Below are positions 40,326 to 52,130 of a DNA stretch of 64,000 bases, in pieces. The position numbers and the translations under genes were made by a program. Positions within the stretch are counted from its first letter, which is position 1. Each line of letters starts with the position of its first letter. This DNA comes from Cordylochernes scorpioides (Eukaryota > Arthropoda > Arachnida > Pseudoscorpiones > Chernetidae): assembly GCA_030710605.1 (NCBI GenBank), contig CP092886.1:166314573-166378572 (forward strand), in the 5' to 3' direction. The notes beneath the pieces are model-generated. The model had not been told where the DNA came from and made no database searches. It saw only the letters and a list, made by a program, of their open reading frames with translations.

Positions 40326-43300
40326 GAATTTGTACTATGAGGACATAGCCGTTAATATTCCAAACACATTAGACCTCGAAACCCAAGGTATCAAAGTCTA
40401 CCTCAATCAAAACAAAGCCATCAACATATACAATATGTATCACCCTCCAAACAATACATTTATTGACGATGGAACAATGGCTCAATTTCTTACAGACAAC
40501 ACTATTATTTTAGGTGACCTTAATGCCAAGCATAAACTATGGGGATGTTCTACGCCAAACCCAAGAGGCAAAATACTATCAAACATATTTGACGACAATG
40601 CCTTCATGTGCTTAAATGATGGGAATCCTACCCATCATTCCTACAGCTATAATACTGCACAAGCCCTTGATATAAGTTTTTACTATAAGTATTATGTTTA
40701 CTTATACTTATCAGAGGATTCCAACTTTATATATAAGTTTTTACTATCCTGACATTTTCCACAAATGCAAATAGCAAATATTAAAAGGTTTTGAAAGTGA
40801 TCATTTGCCTAATTTGATAGAAATTAGCACCAAGACCAAAACTAGCTCAATTAAGAAAAATTATGGAACTTCAAAAAGGCTAATATGATATCTTTCGAAA
40901 ACACCATTATTAAAGCAGCCAAAGTTTCAATACCAAGAGGTTATATTAAGAAATGGATTCCAAATTATACACACCAGGCAAAAAATATTCAAACACTTAT
41001 AACTAAAAGAAATGAACTACAAAAAAGTGCACCCAAAACCAAACAAATTGTAGAACTGAACTGAACATTGTGATTGCAAAAATAAAAATATTATACGTAA
41101 ATGTGAAAAGGGAAAAATGGAAACAAACTTGTGAAAACCTGAACCCAAGAAACCCAAATACAAAACTTTGGAATTTGGCAAAACAAATTGACAGAGTCCA
41201 GCCACAAACTGAAAACACAAATATGATTGAGAATACAGATGGTACACCAGCAACTAATGACAAAATTGCTGCCAATCTTTTAGGTAATTCATATCAAATA
41301 AGTAGTAAAATCAAGGTTGAAAAAAGGCCCGAAAGATTATTCATGACTGTAAAAATGTCACCAGCACTCATAATATTTTCCATGAAAAAAATCAATATGA
41401 AAGAGCTAGCTTATGCATTAGAAAACACTGACCTAAACAAGACTCCTGGGCCAGATGGAATCCATGGCCGAATGATATCAAACTTGGGCAAAATTGGCAA
41501 AGAAAGACTTCTTAATATTTTCAATAACTCCTGGAAAACTAGAAAATTGCCTCAAGACTGTAAAAATGTAACAATAATTCCCATTAAAAAACTTGACAAA
41601 TCTGCTGATGACCCAAAAAACTACCGACCTATCTCCCTCACAAATATTTGCTTAAATTAATGGAAAAAAATATATTCAGACGACTCACCTACCTCCCCGA
41701 CACAAGAAATCTCTTACCAGAAGAACAATATGGATTTAGGAAAGGACATGGGACAATAGTCCAACTCTTATTTTTCACACAAAAGGTAAAAGATGCACAA
41801 AACAAAAAGCCAACTAACCACACCATAGCTGCTTTTTAGACCTTACACAAGCTTTTGATAAGGTATGGAAAAACAAGTTAATTACAAAATTATACAAACA
41901 TTTCAAAATTGATGGAAAAGCTATCACTTGGATAAATGATTCCCTTAAAAATATATACATCAGGGTAAAATATAATGGCACTCTATCTAAAACCTTCAAA
42001 TTGTACCAAGGATTACCACAAGGATCAGTCCTTAGCCCAACTCTCTTCACCCTATTTATTGCAGGCATAGAAGACAAATTTTCACATAAAACCAATATTG
42101 GAATTTTCGCTGATGACATTATTCTATGGAGCAGCAACACTAACTGGAAAAAAGCTGAAAGAGATTTGAACAAGACTATTCTCCACCTAGAAAAATTTGC
42201 TAATAAACATAAATTAGAATTTAACCCCCAAAAATCTGAAACCTGTCTTTTTACTACAGATAAGAAACTATACAAAATAAGACCAAATATTATTCTGAAA
42301 GAACAACAATTGCAATATAATAAACATCCTAAATATCTCGGCTACACCCTGGATCCAGAAATTAACTCCAGTAAACATATTGAAGGAGTTGTTAGAAAAG
42401 GAAGAAACCGACTAAAAATCTTGAAATATATTTCAGGAAGAGTAGAGAGCTGAAGCAACAACACTAAAATTAACTTACACATCTCTAATGAGACCTATCT
42501 TGGAATATGGATATCAAATCTATGGTACAGCATCTGAAACAAATATAAAAACACTGGAAAGGATACAACTAAATGCACTTAGAATTATTACAGGTCTTCG
42601 AAATACCTGCCCTAATAATATTGTACTTTGCGAGGCAGACATTATGCCCTTAAAGGATAGAATAAGCACAATCTACCAAAATATATAAACAAAATCAAGA
42701 GTTATGAAAATAAACACAGAACTTTCAATTACATACTTATTTGGGAACCCAATATAAGACTCAAAAAAGAAGGCCCTCTCCACCTGGCCAAAAGAAATGG
42801 ATTTTTAAAATATAAAGTGGAAAAATATTATTTAGCTGAAAAAATATCTACATGCGAACCACTAACAAAATGTTATTTTTAATGCCACTTTAAACGAACC
42901 CACCAACAAACAATACCAAAATCCAGAATACTTAAAACAATTATCATTAGAAATAATTAATAAAATTCCTAAAAATGCAATAACTATCTATACCGATGGT
43001 AGCAGAGACGAGTTGGGACAAACTGGCAGTGGCTCTCTCATTAAAACCACAAATGGCAATGAGAAAATGAACAGAAGAAACCCAGTTTTTGCTCAATCTT
43101 CAGATCAAAACTTATAGCCATCTATGAAGTCTTAAAATCCATCAGAAATACTAAACATCACGATATATGGATTCTTACTCATAGTAGAAGTGCCATACAA
43201 CACTTGAGTCACACAGGGGAACTTAGAGAGAAAGTAAGCAGGAACATAATTGGTTATCTCCAAAAACTCTCAATACCTCAAAAATTCACCTTCAATGGAT

Positions 43301-43660
43301 ACCCTTACATGTTAGCATTGAAGTCAATGAAGCTGCTGGTGCGCTAGCGAAAAAAAGCACAAAAGAACCCTTGCTACAGAAATATAAACTTAATTTTAAA
43401 GAAATAGAAACAGTAGCCAAAATAAACAATAACTGGAGGATCCCACCTAAGCACAGTTGGTACACCCTAGAAGCAGATGGCCACCCAGACCTTTCAGTCC
43501 ACAAACCGGCATGCGAAGCATGCCCTTCGCTGCTATTCTGTTCAACTCATAAGCAAAGTAACGGTATCCAAGCTAGTGCTTGGACATTGTACCTGGAAAC
43601 ACCACCTCCCAGACAACGTGTCTGGAAGGATTTCTATACCGGTGGCCTTTAATCACAGCA
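40318..43660 (+). pseudogene. LINE-A ORF2 (EN-RT-RNaseH), decayed
   Basis: Plus strand. The endonuclease part has NIYNMYHPPNN, ILGDLNAKHKLWG (about 40510-40550) and AQALDIS (40660). After a stop-rich stretch RT begins near 41070 with WNLAKQIDRVQP, KTPGPDGIHGRMI, RPISLTNIC, YGFRKGHGT, FDKVWKN, YQGLPQGSVLSPTLF and FADDIILWSS (catalytic DD near 42112-42117). The thumb part (PKYLGYTLD, MRPILEYGYQIYGTAS) follows. A degraded RNase H (ITIYTDGSRDELG near 42990) and a C-terminal part to about 43660 complete it. Frameshifts lie near 40685, 41650, 41840, 42450 and 42690. It is a Jockey/I-type LINE by domain order; the exact clade is not decided. Confidence 0.85.
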
Positions 43661-43724
43661 AAATAGGAAACTATCTACTGTGTCCAGCAGGGACCGCGGG
43701 GAGGCAGCCCCCGGTCGACTCTGT

Positions 43725-44567
43725 TCACTCACAGCTGAGGAAAAGCTCAGCTGCCACGTCGTGGGCTTTCTCAAGAAGCTTGCTGTGATTTCTCAGCAGC
43801 TTACTCTCGATCGCGCCCCTCGCCCTCCTTCTCTCTTCCTGCACACCCACTACCCTTGGACAATCCAAGACGTAGTGGCGTGCATTCACATCCCTGTCTC
43901 CATAGACGCAATCAGGGTTTCTCTTAATTTTAAATCTGTGGAGACTTGGGGAAGAGCCCATGTCCCGAACTACCCTAATGAGTTTGTGGGACATTACCTT
44001 ACCGAGGTACTTGGGTGTTGTTACCCAATTGAATACCTCTCTCCCCTTCACACTGTTCCTCCATCTGTCCAACCATAAGTCCTGGACGTGACCCCTGATC
44101 CTCCTATAAACTTCTTTCTTGGTCACTGGGGTCCTCAGTGATCTACCTCTAAAGCATCCGGCCTTAGCGATCCTGTCTGCGAACTCATTACCTTCGATGA
44201 GGCTGTGTCTCCTAAACCAAGGGAGCTCCGGAGCCCGCGTCATCATCTCCAGCTCCTGGATTATTTGATACGCGAGTTGCCCTTTCTCCAGATTGATAAC
44301 GACGAGGGCCGACATACAATCTGAATAGAGGCGGTCCGGGCTGAAGTTCTTCTCGGCACACACTCTGAGGGCTACCCTGATCGCAACCAGCTCGGCTGAA
44401 AAGACCAATTCGTCCACTCTGAGTGCTAAACCTTCTTGGAAGATCAGCTCTCCATTAGTGTATATCACTACCCCAGCTCCAGTATTGGTTCCAGACTTAC
44501 TACCATCAGTGAAAACCTCCGTGCCAATTCCTGTCGGCCCTCTAGGACTCCAATTCCACTTTGGCAA
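43725..44567 (-). pseudogene. LINE-B RNase H and C-terminal region
   Basis: An intact reading frame of 280 codons, but a part of a larger broken ORF2. RNase H shows EVFTDGSKSGTN, FSAELVAIRVAL, RLYSDCMSALVV and IEGNEFADRIAKAG, so all four acidic residues are present. The C-terminus has VVRDMGSSPSLHRF and CVYGDRDVNARHYVLDC, a CCHC motif with one cysteine missing. An in-frame stop at about 44618 separates it from the linker ORF (44616-44798) that continues the RT. It belongs to an R1/I-like LINE on the minus strand. Confidence 0.85.
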
Positions 44568-44782
44568 CCACTGCGGAGGCTTCCTTGTGTCCCTCTTCGA
44601 TTCCAGGGCCCCCGCTTAAAGTCCCAGGGCATCTTCCCTTTTCTCCCAGATCTTCTGTCTGATGGTCTCCTCCTCTAGTTTCAATCCCAGGGGAATAAGC
44701 CGAGCGAGGACCAAAAAGGCCTCACTGCTGGTAGTACGATATCCCCCTGTGATTCTGAGTACCGCTGTCCTCTGCACTCTCT

Positions 44783-46054
44783 CTAGAGTTGTTGCCACCT
44801 TCTGATCCCTGTTTCGGCGCTACCAAGCCCCGGAAGCATATAGCAAGATTGGCTCGACACAGGAGAGGCAGAGGTTCCTAAAAAAGTACCCTCCTTCTCT
44901 CTCCCCCCCCCCTGTTGAGGGCCAACCAGGACAGGCCTGCACAACGCCTCCCTGCCTCTCGCCACCATCTCCTCCGCCTGGTATTGCCAACCCATCTTGT
45001 CATCAATGACCACCCCCAGGATGGTCATCCTATTGACTAACGCTACCCTCCGTCCTTCGATCCCGATAGCCGGCTTGTGTTCCCATTTGATCCCTTTCCT
45101 TTTAGTTCTTATGTCCCTAGGCTTAAAGCTGAGGGCTTTAGTTTTGGAGACATTGAACTTAAGGCCAGAGTCATGGGCCCAGATCGAGAAAATTTGGAGA
45201 GAAGTTTCAACACACTTCTCAGCCTTCGCTCTCGAAACAGCCTCAATGATGAGGAACTGGTCGTCAGCATAGAGAACCAGCCTGGCTCCCTCATGGAGCT
45301 CCTCCTGGAAAACGGTGTTTACCAGGATATTCCACAGAATAGGTCCGCAGCAAGAGCCCTGGGGGCAACCCCTAGCACAGTTTCTTTCCAACTTCCGCCC
45401 ACCAAAACTGAGGCTAATCCGTCTATCCCTCAGGAAGTCACGAATCAAGCTGCACAAATTATCAGGACAACCCATGTCCATCAAATTTCTCATCAACTTG
45501 TTCCAGCTCATGGAGTTGAACGCGCCATCAATGTCCAGGGCCACGAAAAGAACCCAAGCACCCTTATTTAAGCCCATCTCAACCCCCTCTAACACCTCGT
45601 TCAGAGCTGTGGTTGTGGACTTCCCTTCCCTAAAACCATGTTGGAAAGAGGAAAGGAGCTCATTACTCTCTAGCCAGTGCTTCAGTCGCTGAGCTAGTAG
45701 GCTATCCAGGACCTTACCTAGACACACTAGTAAAGAAAGCGGACGATAATCATTAGGAGAATTACCCTTTCTACCAGACTTTTCGAGAAGCACTACTCGG
45801 GCAACCTTCAATGCCTCAGGAAATGTACCAGTGTCCAGGCACATATTGAATAACCTGGAAAGAAGCGATGGGTGCATTCTTACCAGGGCTTTCACGACCG
45901 TGTTATCGATCCCTTCGGGACCAGAAGATTTCCTTTTCCCGAACTTGAAAGCCGTCAGTTTCACCTCATTCTCAGAAAAGGGCGGATCCACCAAACCACA
46001 AGTGGTCAGAGAGATCTCGTCCTCTGGTTCCTCGTTTCCGAAGTGCCGATCCAA
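44783..46054 (-). pseudogene. LINE-B reverse transcriptase
   Basis: 423-codon RT ORF. The motifs are GKRKSSGPEGIDNTVVKAL, NDYRPLSLLVCLGKVLDSL, QHGFREGKSTTTALNEVLE, FVALDIDGAFNSMSWNKLM (first catalytic aspartate), CARGCPQGSCCGPILWN and LVLYADDQFLI (YADD). A frameshift near 44900, next to a poly-C run (44906-44914), scrambles the thumb. The true frame continues in ORF 44616-44798 (LERVQRTAVLRITGGYRTT). No endonuclease is found upstream, because LINE-C begins near 46134. The copy is therefore 5' truncated. It may have been functional recently, since the core RT is open for 1.2 kb. Confidence 0.87.
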
Positions 46055-46339
46055 GTTGTTTTTATTTTGTCTTCTGCTTTCGAGCGAGTAGGTCTAGAAC
46101 ACATTCTCTCTGAATTTTCTCATTGTTGATGGATGAAACAGCACCAGTGATTATTTTGGCCGCTTTTGCTTGAACACTGTTTAGTCTTACTTTTAGTGAT
46201 GAGCTTGAGGGAGCCCAGACCGGTGTTGCATATTCCATTATCGGTTTATTAAGGTGGTATATGTTGTTCTAAGAATTCTGGGTTTTGCTCCCCAATTTGT
46301 TCCACATAGCCTTCTCAGAATGTTTAGTTTTCTGATAGC

Positions 46340-46690
46340 TCCATTTGAGGTGCTAATTATGTGCTATGAAAATTAAAATTCCTCATAAATAATAATTAAA
46401 ATAATTTTGTTGACATCTTGTCAATACATACACAGTCTGCACTATTAAAAAAAAGATAATATGCATTATACACACTATGTACAATGAATATGGCGCCTCT
46501 GCCAGCGCTGCAGAGTTTGGTGGAGAATCGCCAGTGGGTCTCCAGCGACACCACGCATTTTGCGATCTACGATGAATACGTAGATCGCGTACTTCGCCGC
46601 TTAGGAGATGGTGATGGCGTGGTCCTCGAGACCAACTGGAAAGATCCAGGACTGCAGTATCACACCTAGGTATTATGGATTTCAAATTTT
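46340..46690. mobile_element. Insertion within LINE-C
   Basis: It splits the RT thumb of LINE-C. It includes TTGACATCTTGTCAATA, CAGTCTGCACTATT and TGTACAATGAATATGGCGC, which also occur inverted at 4010-4170, so it is a repeat family. It carries the orphan ORF below. Confidence 0.5.
46484..46669 (+). CDS. Orphan ORF with DPGLQ motif
   Basis: 62 codons, GC-rich against an AT-rich background: MAPLPALQSLVENRQWVSSD, then FAIYDEYVDRVLRRLGDGDG and VVLETNWKDPGLQYHT, stop at 46669. The codon choice looks like a real or recently real protein. The stretch DEYV..GDGVV..DPGLQ can be aligned with the ORF at 8679-8915. The stop sits in CACACCTAGGTATT, where AGGTATT could be a splice donor. Function unknown. 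It may be an exon captured by the insertion or the coding part of an unknown transposon. Confidence 0.35.
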   Translation: MNMAPLPALQSLVENRQWVSSDTTHFAIYDEYVDRVLRRLGDGDGVVLETNWKDPGLQYHT

Positions 46691-48391
46691 ATCAATTATT
46701 TGTTTGTTTATGCTTATTTTGTGGTTATATTTATGCCTTTTTCCCTGGGAGTGGAGAAGACGCATAGGTTTGGTTTTATTGGGTTTATGGTCATTTGGAG
46801 TTCCATTGCCCACTTCTCCAGTCCTCTCATTGATGTGTTCAGTATATTTTACGATTTTTCTATGCTGCTACTTGTGTGCCATATGGCTTTATCATCTGCA
46901 TAACAGGCAACCTTTGTGTCTTCAGTGAGGTAAGGATGTATGTCGTTAATATATAGCAGATAGAGTAGAGGACTGAGCAAAGATCCCTGAGGTACACCAG
47001 CCCATGTTCTTCCTTCCTTGGAAAATTCTCCATTGACCCGAACCTTTAACCTTCTTCCCCTTAAGAAGTCTGCAATCCAGATTAAGGTTTTTCCTCTTAC
47101 TCCGATGTTGTGCAGCTTTTCACGTAATTTCTCCCTCCACACTCGATCAAAAGCTGAGGTCATATCAAGGAATATAGCCGTGGTCTTCTTTGGCGGTTTT
47201 TCCCGGAAAGAATCTATTATTGATTGACAGAAGTAGAACAGTTTATCAGTTGTACAGTGCTGGGATCTATAGGCCGTTTGGTAGAGGTTTATTTTATTAT
47301 TTTTTGTGAGCCAGACTATGAGCCTAGAGTGGATAATTCGTTCTGGTATTTTACAAAGTATTAATCATTTGACCAAAGATTAGATTATCTCTTGGTGACC
47401 TCTTGGATTTTTTTATTGATGAGTTTAGCTCATTCAGAGTGAAGTCTCTCGAGAAAATATCTTGTTGATGGAAGTTTCTTGCTTGTTTAACTAACTGGTT
47501 TATATTATTTTTAGATTCCTGTCTTCATTCGTATAGTTGAGAATGGAAGTGCTTGAAAAATATTCAGCAATTATGTCAGCCATCTGTTTGTTCTCGTTCT
47601 CGCTGTTCTATTCATATCGGTTAGAGTATTGGAGGATTGGTGTTGGTTTTGATTGTTCTCTAACACTCTAATTATATTCCAGTGTTGGCTGTCCTTTCTT
47701 GGATCCATTTTTTTCGCAGAATTCTGCCATTTTTCTTGTTTGAATATCCAAATTTCTTGTTATATTTTGTGAATAATTTCAATAAGTTCCTTTCTGTTTT
47801 ATTTGTTTTAAGAAGTCCATTGATATTGTCTCTCTCTTTGAAATCATTGCCTCGATGTTGTGGTCCTTCCAGTAATTTATCCACAGGTCTTTACGTCTAC
47901 CTCTAGTTATCGATGCTCTTTTGCAGCTTTTTAAATGTTCGAAGAGAATTTTTCCAAGCTTTTGTCAAGCGTTCTGTAATTCATTTTTTCGCTGCACAGT
48001 TCTTCAAGCTTTTCTGTGAATTTTTTTCAAGTCGGCTTTCCTAAAGTTCCATGTTCTTTTATTCTAATGGACATTCTCAATTTTGAAGTTTAGGGTTGTT
48101 AAAATTGGTCTGTGGTCACTGATTGCACCTCTCAGGATTTTCCATTGTGTTGTGGGTGCGATGTTGTAATTTATCGCTGTGATGTCTATTGCGGATTCTG
48201 TGCCTGTGGACTTAGATAGATAGGTGTTCTCTCCGTTATTTAACGGTGTAAGGTCGAGGTCGGTTAGCATGTCCTCAACCTACTGACTTTTGTTATCCTG
48301 GACAGGTGATCCCCGAATTGAACTTTTGGCGTTAAATTCGCCGAAGTATGATTGTGATATCCGAATACGCTTCACTTAATGTCTCTATTGT

Positions 48392-49029
48392 GTGTGCCCA
48401 TACAAAATGCAAAGATTTCACGAGCTGAAAGTTTGCGATTTTGAGATGCGTCAAGAATTCGCTGCATGGGTTTTCCGGCAAATTGATATTGATGAAAACT
48501 GGCTGTCGAATGTTCTGTGGACAGATGATGCTCACTTTTCTCTAAACGGAGAATTTAACATTCAAAACAGCCGCATTTGGGCAACAGAAAACCCTAGGAT
48601 TTTCACAGAAATGCCACTTTACCAGCCTAGAGTTACAGTTTTGTGTGAGTTCACTTCTTTTATTATTGGGTCATTTTTCTTTGAAAAATCAATGGAAGAA
48701 CTTTTAAAACCGTTTTTGTAACTGGTGAACGTTATGAGAAAAGGGTATTCCCATATTGCAGGGTAAAAGCACTAAGCGAAATAACATTCATGAAAGATGG
48801 AGGACCTCCTCATATCTCCCGAGGTGCCAAACAATTGCTGAAGGATACTTTCGGTGAAAATCGTGTGATAGGTCGCCACTTTATATACCAGTGGCCTCCA
48901 AGATCAACAGACTTAACGCCTTGCGATTTTTGTTTATGGGGATACATTAAATCGTGTGTTTATCGATGCTGGCCTACCACATTAGCCATGTTGAAGGCTT
49001 CTATCAGATGGCACGCTTTATCAATTTAA
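48392..49029 (+). pseudogene. Mariner-like (IS630-Tc1-mariner) transposase, fragment
   Basis: First piece, 48392-48721: MQRFHELKVCDFEMRQEFA, NWLSNVLWTDDAHFSLNGEF (first aspartate), NSRIWATENPR and FIIGSFFFE. A stop at 48721 and about 60 bp without a good frame follow. Second piece, 48790-49029: MKDGGPPHISRGAKQLL (second aspartate in KDG) and WPPRSTDLTPCDFCLWGYIK. The order matches arthropod Tc1/mariner relatives with TDEAHF and QDGAPPH blocks. The N-terminal DNA-binding part is missing, replaced by LINE-C sequence ending at about 48375. I find no terminal repeats. It is dead. Confidence 0.8.
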
Positions 49030-49880
49030 CAGATATGTTATTTAATGCTGTCCATTCTGTCATTTATCGTCTGCAGGCGGTGATTGAGAATGAAGGGTGC
49101 CACATTGAGCAAGGATTGTGACCTAATACAAGAGAGAAAGCAGTTACCTCATGTGTTGTATAAGCCGCCATGTATTATATTATCTATCAATATTTTGCAG
49201 CTCTTTGTGTTGGGATATGGGGATAATAAATGCTGTCCTCACATCTTGACTCTTCTTTTTTGTGAACAGTAATATTTTGTTTGTCATTTGCTCACATATT
49301 ATGTCGTGCAAACCAGAGTGTTATAACTTCTCGAATAACACTGGTACACACAATTTTACCCCTTATGTTTAGTTTTTCGCTTTTCGCTCATTAGAAGAAA
49401 TACATAGATAATAGATAACATAGAAATACATACATAAGAAATACATGTAGAATAAGGAATATTTTCTGTACATCAATAACTTTAGAAATTTTGTGAAAAA
49501 AAATAATACAAAATGATTTTACTACCACGTTTTTCAACGCAAAAGGTCGATTTAAAATTTATTTTTATTTGAGGGGACACATTTTTAAAATTGTGTACAG
49601 TATAATAAACAATGATAACATTTGACAAGCCCATAGGATATTTGGAATAAAGTACGACAAATATATTTTGTCACTTCCCTCTATATTTCATTTGTTGGAT
49701 CATGACAAATATCCAGTTAAATAGTCAAGGGTCGCCAATCAGTCAAGAAACTACACATTTCTTATAGCAAGAAATCCAATTAATAGTGCTATCATAATTT
49801 TTTTCAAAAATTCGTGTATTGATATCAGCAGTGTTTTTCAAACATTCAATCTATTTCACAAAACCTCATATAAAAATAAA
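49030..49880. other. No gene seen
   Basis: The end of the mariner-like relic may extend to about 49110. The rest is AT-rich, with small ORFs and no domain. Confidence 0.45.
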
Positions 49881-49883
49881 TAT

Positions 49884-50281
49884 TTTGCTACATGTTTTAA
49901 TTTGCATTTACCTATTTTACATATCTCTGATTGTATTTAAAATCGTTAAACAATTCTTCATACTTTTGGCGAAGTGGTGTTTTATTAATTTGTTATTTGA
50001 TATTATTAGGGTTCTTTCCTGGTATTCCAAAAGGAAAAATACGTGTCGATCAGTTATATTTTTCAATTTATCAAACAATTTGGCCGCTGAATCTCTTATT
50101 CTGGTAGAGCGCCATCTGGCGAATAAAATTGTAACTAAAATCAATTTCGAATTTTTCATTATTTGCCATAAAAATTCCCATTGCATCCTGAATACAATGG
50201 TGTTTACCGCATTGCTCTAGCGCAAATATTCGCGGAGTTATTAATTTTTAAAATAGTGCGGGACTTTTGGATCACCCTGTA
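49884..50281 (+). mobile_element. 5'-truncated LINE copy (3' end only)
   Basis: Same 3' region as 25763-26160 and 38954-39350, in plus orientation, from TTGCTACATGTTTTAATTTGC to GATCACCCTGTATAT. It is shorter at the 5' side than the other two copies and shares the exact 3' end. Confidence 0.75.
49966..50220 (+). CDS. Conserved small ORF in LINE 3' region, copy 3
   Basis: About 85 codons (LAKWCFINLLFDIIRVLSWY ... NTMVFTALL) matching the ORFs at 25825-26079 and 39015-39305. It is open in all three copies, which fits either protein coding or youth of the copies. Confidence 0.3.
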   Translation: MAKWCFINLLFDIIRVLSWYSKRKNTCRSVIFFNLSNNLAAESLILVERHLANKIVTKINFEFFIICHKNSHCILNTMVFTALL

Positions 50282-50329
50282 TATTAAAAAGGCTATATAT
50301 TGAATATTAATTATATATTCTTACCTTTT

Positions 50330-50500
50330 TGACCAATGAACTGAGTCTGCTAGTTTGCAGCGACGGTCAATAGGTAACATCTACTTTTGACGAGAGAAGA
50401 AACCTTTATTTTTATAGATCAATATCTACCGGCAAAGATACCATCTATGTGGTAAGGAATTATTGGAGCTGAGTATTCTCTTCTATATATATATATATAT
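50330..50500 (+). repeat. Dispersed repeat (AGCGACGGTCAATAGGTA family), copy 1
   Basis: CTGAGTCTGCTAGTTTGCAGCG, GACGAGAGAAG, AACCTTTATTTTTATAGAT, TATGTGGTAAGGAATTAT and TGAGTATTCT recur in the same order at 51960-52125. Downstream of the hammerhead-like motif in copy 2. Confidence 0.6.
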
Positions 50501-51493
50501 ATAAATATAAGGAGATAGCGCGCGATCTGTATATGTAATTGGAAACTATTTATTGTGAATTTCATGATGACCTTGGACCACCAAATAACATTACCATCGC
50601 TGAAAGACCAGTAGATAGTCATTTTATTTTGTAAAACGAAAATATAGCGCTAAATAATGTCAAATGACTTATTTAAAAATGTAAAAAAGGGATCCACGTC
50701 ATAACGAATTAAACGGTAAATTCTTAATCTTCTCATATGTTGAGGTGTTCGGTAAATGGCGCTCAAAAACGTTTTCATGTCTCTCTTAGAACAAAGCAAA
50801 ATGTCATTGAAACTAGCTTGTATCAATCAATATTTGTATTTGTTTATTTATCGACAAATGACAGCGTGCAATATATTCAAATATTGTGATATTCTCGAGT
50901 ATACAGAAACTTTTCTTCAATATAATATATTTATGATAATTTATAATATATTGGGTTGTAAAGAAAGTTTGTAAACAAAATAAATAAAAGAATAAAAACA
51001 CTGGTATTTACATATGATACATACAAGTATTTATATAAGCCTTTACTAAGATACTTCGTCGTATTAAAAATTCCTCAGCTGAAGAATGATGGTTATAGAA
51101 ATTTGAGCCCGAACTTGTTTAGAATATTTTCATTTATATAAAACCAAATAAAAAATAAAGACGAGAAAAGTAGAAATCATAAATATTTAAATCCTATAAT
51201 GTGGTAAAAGATTCGTTAAAAATATTCTGGTGAAAAATAATCGTCAAATTTATAACGTTTCAATTTCAATTTTGACGGGAAAAAATTGCAGGAAAAATGA
51301 GAAGAATTAGAAGTAATGAAGTTTATATTAGTGTTCATTGAATTATTTTCTGTATCAAATAGAAATTCATCCCATATAACCCTAACATCCCCGTGCCATG
51401 TACAACAGAATCTTTATATGAAAGTCTGAGAAACAATAGGTAAAAGCTTATATTATCGTGAAGATAGAGGCTGCCTGGCCGGCATTCATATTT
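50501..51493. other. No gene seen
   Basis: AT-rich. GCGCTAAATAATG and a GCGCGCGATCTG border-like piece at 50518 are unassigned. Confidence 0.45.
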
Positions 51494-51564
51494 CTTGAAA
51501 AAAGAGATACTTCGGCCAGTATAAGTAAGATTTATATTGGCCGAAGAGTATCTCTTTTTTCAAG
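51494..51564. repeat. Hairpin, 17+8-bp stem
   Basis: CTTGAAAAAAGAGATAC with GTATCTCTTTTTTCAAG, then after a 2-nt bulge TTCGGCCA with TGGCCGAA. The 19-nt loop is AT-rich. MITE-sized palindrome or relic. Confidence 0.7.
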
Positions 51565-51779
51565 CTTATATTATATCATATACATAACTACAATTATTAT
51601 AACCTTTATTCAACAATTAGTACTTTTAAAATGTTAAAGACTAACCAACATGTATAAAACCCATAATAATAACTCAATATTATATTTTAAAGAAATAGTA
51701 AATTATAAAGACTTCGTTTCAAGTATTTTTCTACTTGTATCTTATGGATGTTGAGGTTGTATCTTTGAATGTTGAAACG

Positions 51780-52130
51780 ACAACATAGATTTGGCCACTT
51801 TTCCAGATAAACACCTCTTTAGCAGATTGTGAAGATCCCATTTGATACCTTGGGGATTTCATGGAGTAAAGCCCGCCCTCTACTGATGAGGGCCATTAGC
51901 CCGAAATCATGGTCTCCAGGAGGTCTATTTTCAGTTTGCCGAAGCTAAGGTTGTGGCTTTGTCACTCACCTGAGTCTTCTAGTTTACAGCGACGGTCAAT
52001 AGGTAGAGTCTAGTATTGACGTTTATTTTGACGAGAGAAGGAACCTTTATTTTTATAGATTAAATCTCCTATAGCATCTATATGTGGTGAGGAATTATGG
52101 TACTGAGTATTCTTTTCTTCCTTTTCATAT
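51780..52130 (+). repeat. Dispersed repeat with hammerhead-like motif (possibly Penelope-like)
   Basis: 51790-51950 holds a hammerhead-like core and CCAGGAGGTC. 51960-52125 repeats the AGCGACGGTCAATAGGTA family. Whether both parts belong to one element is inference. Confidence 0.45.
51876..51924 (+). ncRNA. Hammerhead-like ribozyme motif, second family
   Basis: CTGATGA (51883-51889), helix II GGGC/GCCC (51890-51893 with 51899-51902) with loop CATTA, GAAA (51903-51906), then a short helix III AU/GU context and the GTC cleavage triplet ending at C51914. Helix I is weak: CCTC upstream and GAGG downstream (51919-51922) can pair across an internal loop. Core and helix II are perfect, helix I is the weak point. 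Confidence 0.6.

Larger units (their letters stand above)
46134..48375 (-). pseudogene. LINE-C (EN-RT), decayed and interrupted
   Basis: Minus strand, 5' end on the right. Endonuclease end at 48270-48064: GTESAIDIT and AISDHRPILT. The connecting region 48060-47230 is full of stops. RT is seen at 47163-46849: TSAFDRVWREKL, VRVNGEFSKEGRTWAGVPQGS, SPLLYLLYINDI and ACYADDKAIWH. The frame continues weakly to about 46690 (KWAMELQMTINP). The thumb (RKLNILRRLCGTNWG) resumes at 46335 and ends near 46134. The 46340-46690 segment is foreign. This is a Jockey-like LINE. The many lesions mark an old copy. Confidence 0.8.

Noticed and set aside
45077..45571. Plus-strand ORF of 164 codons
   Set aside because: Antisense to the LINE-B reverse transcriptase, which has all RT motifs on the minus strand.
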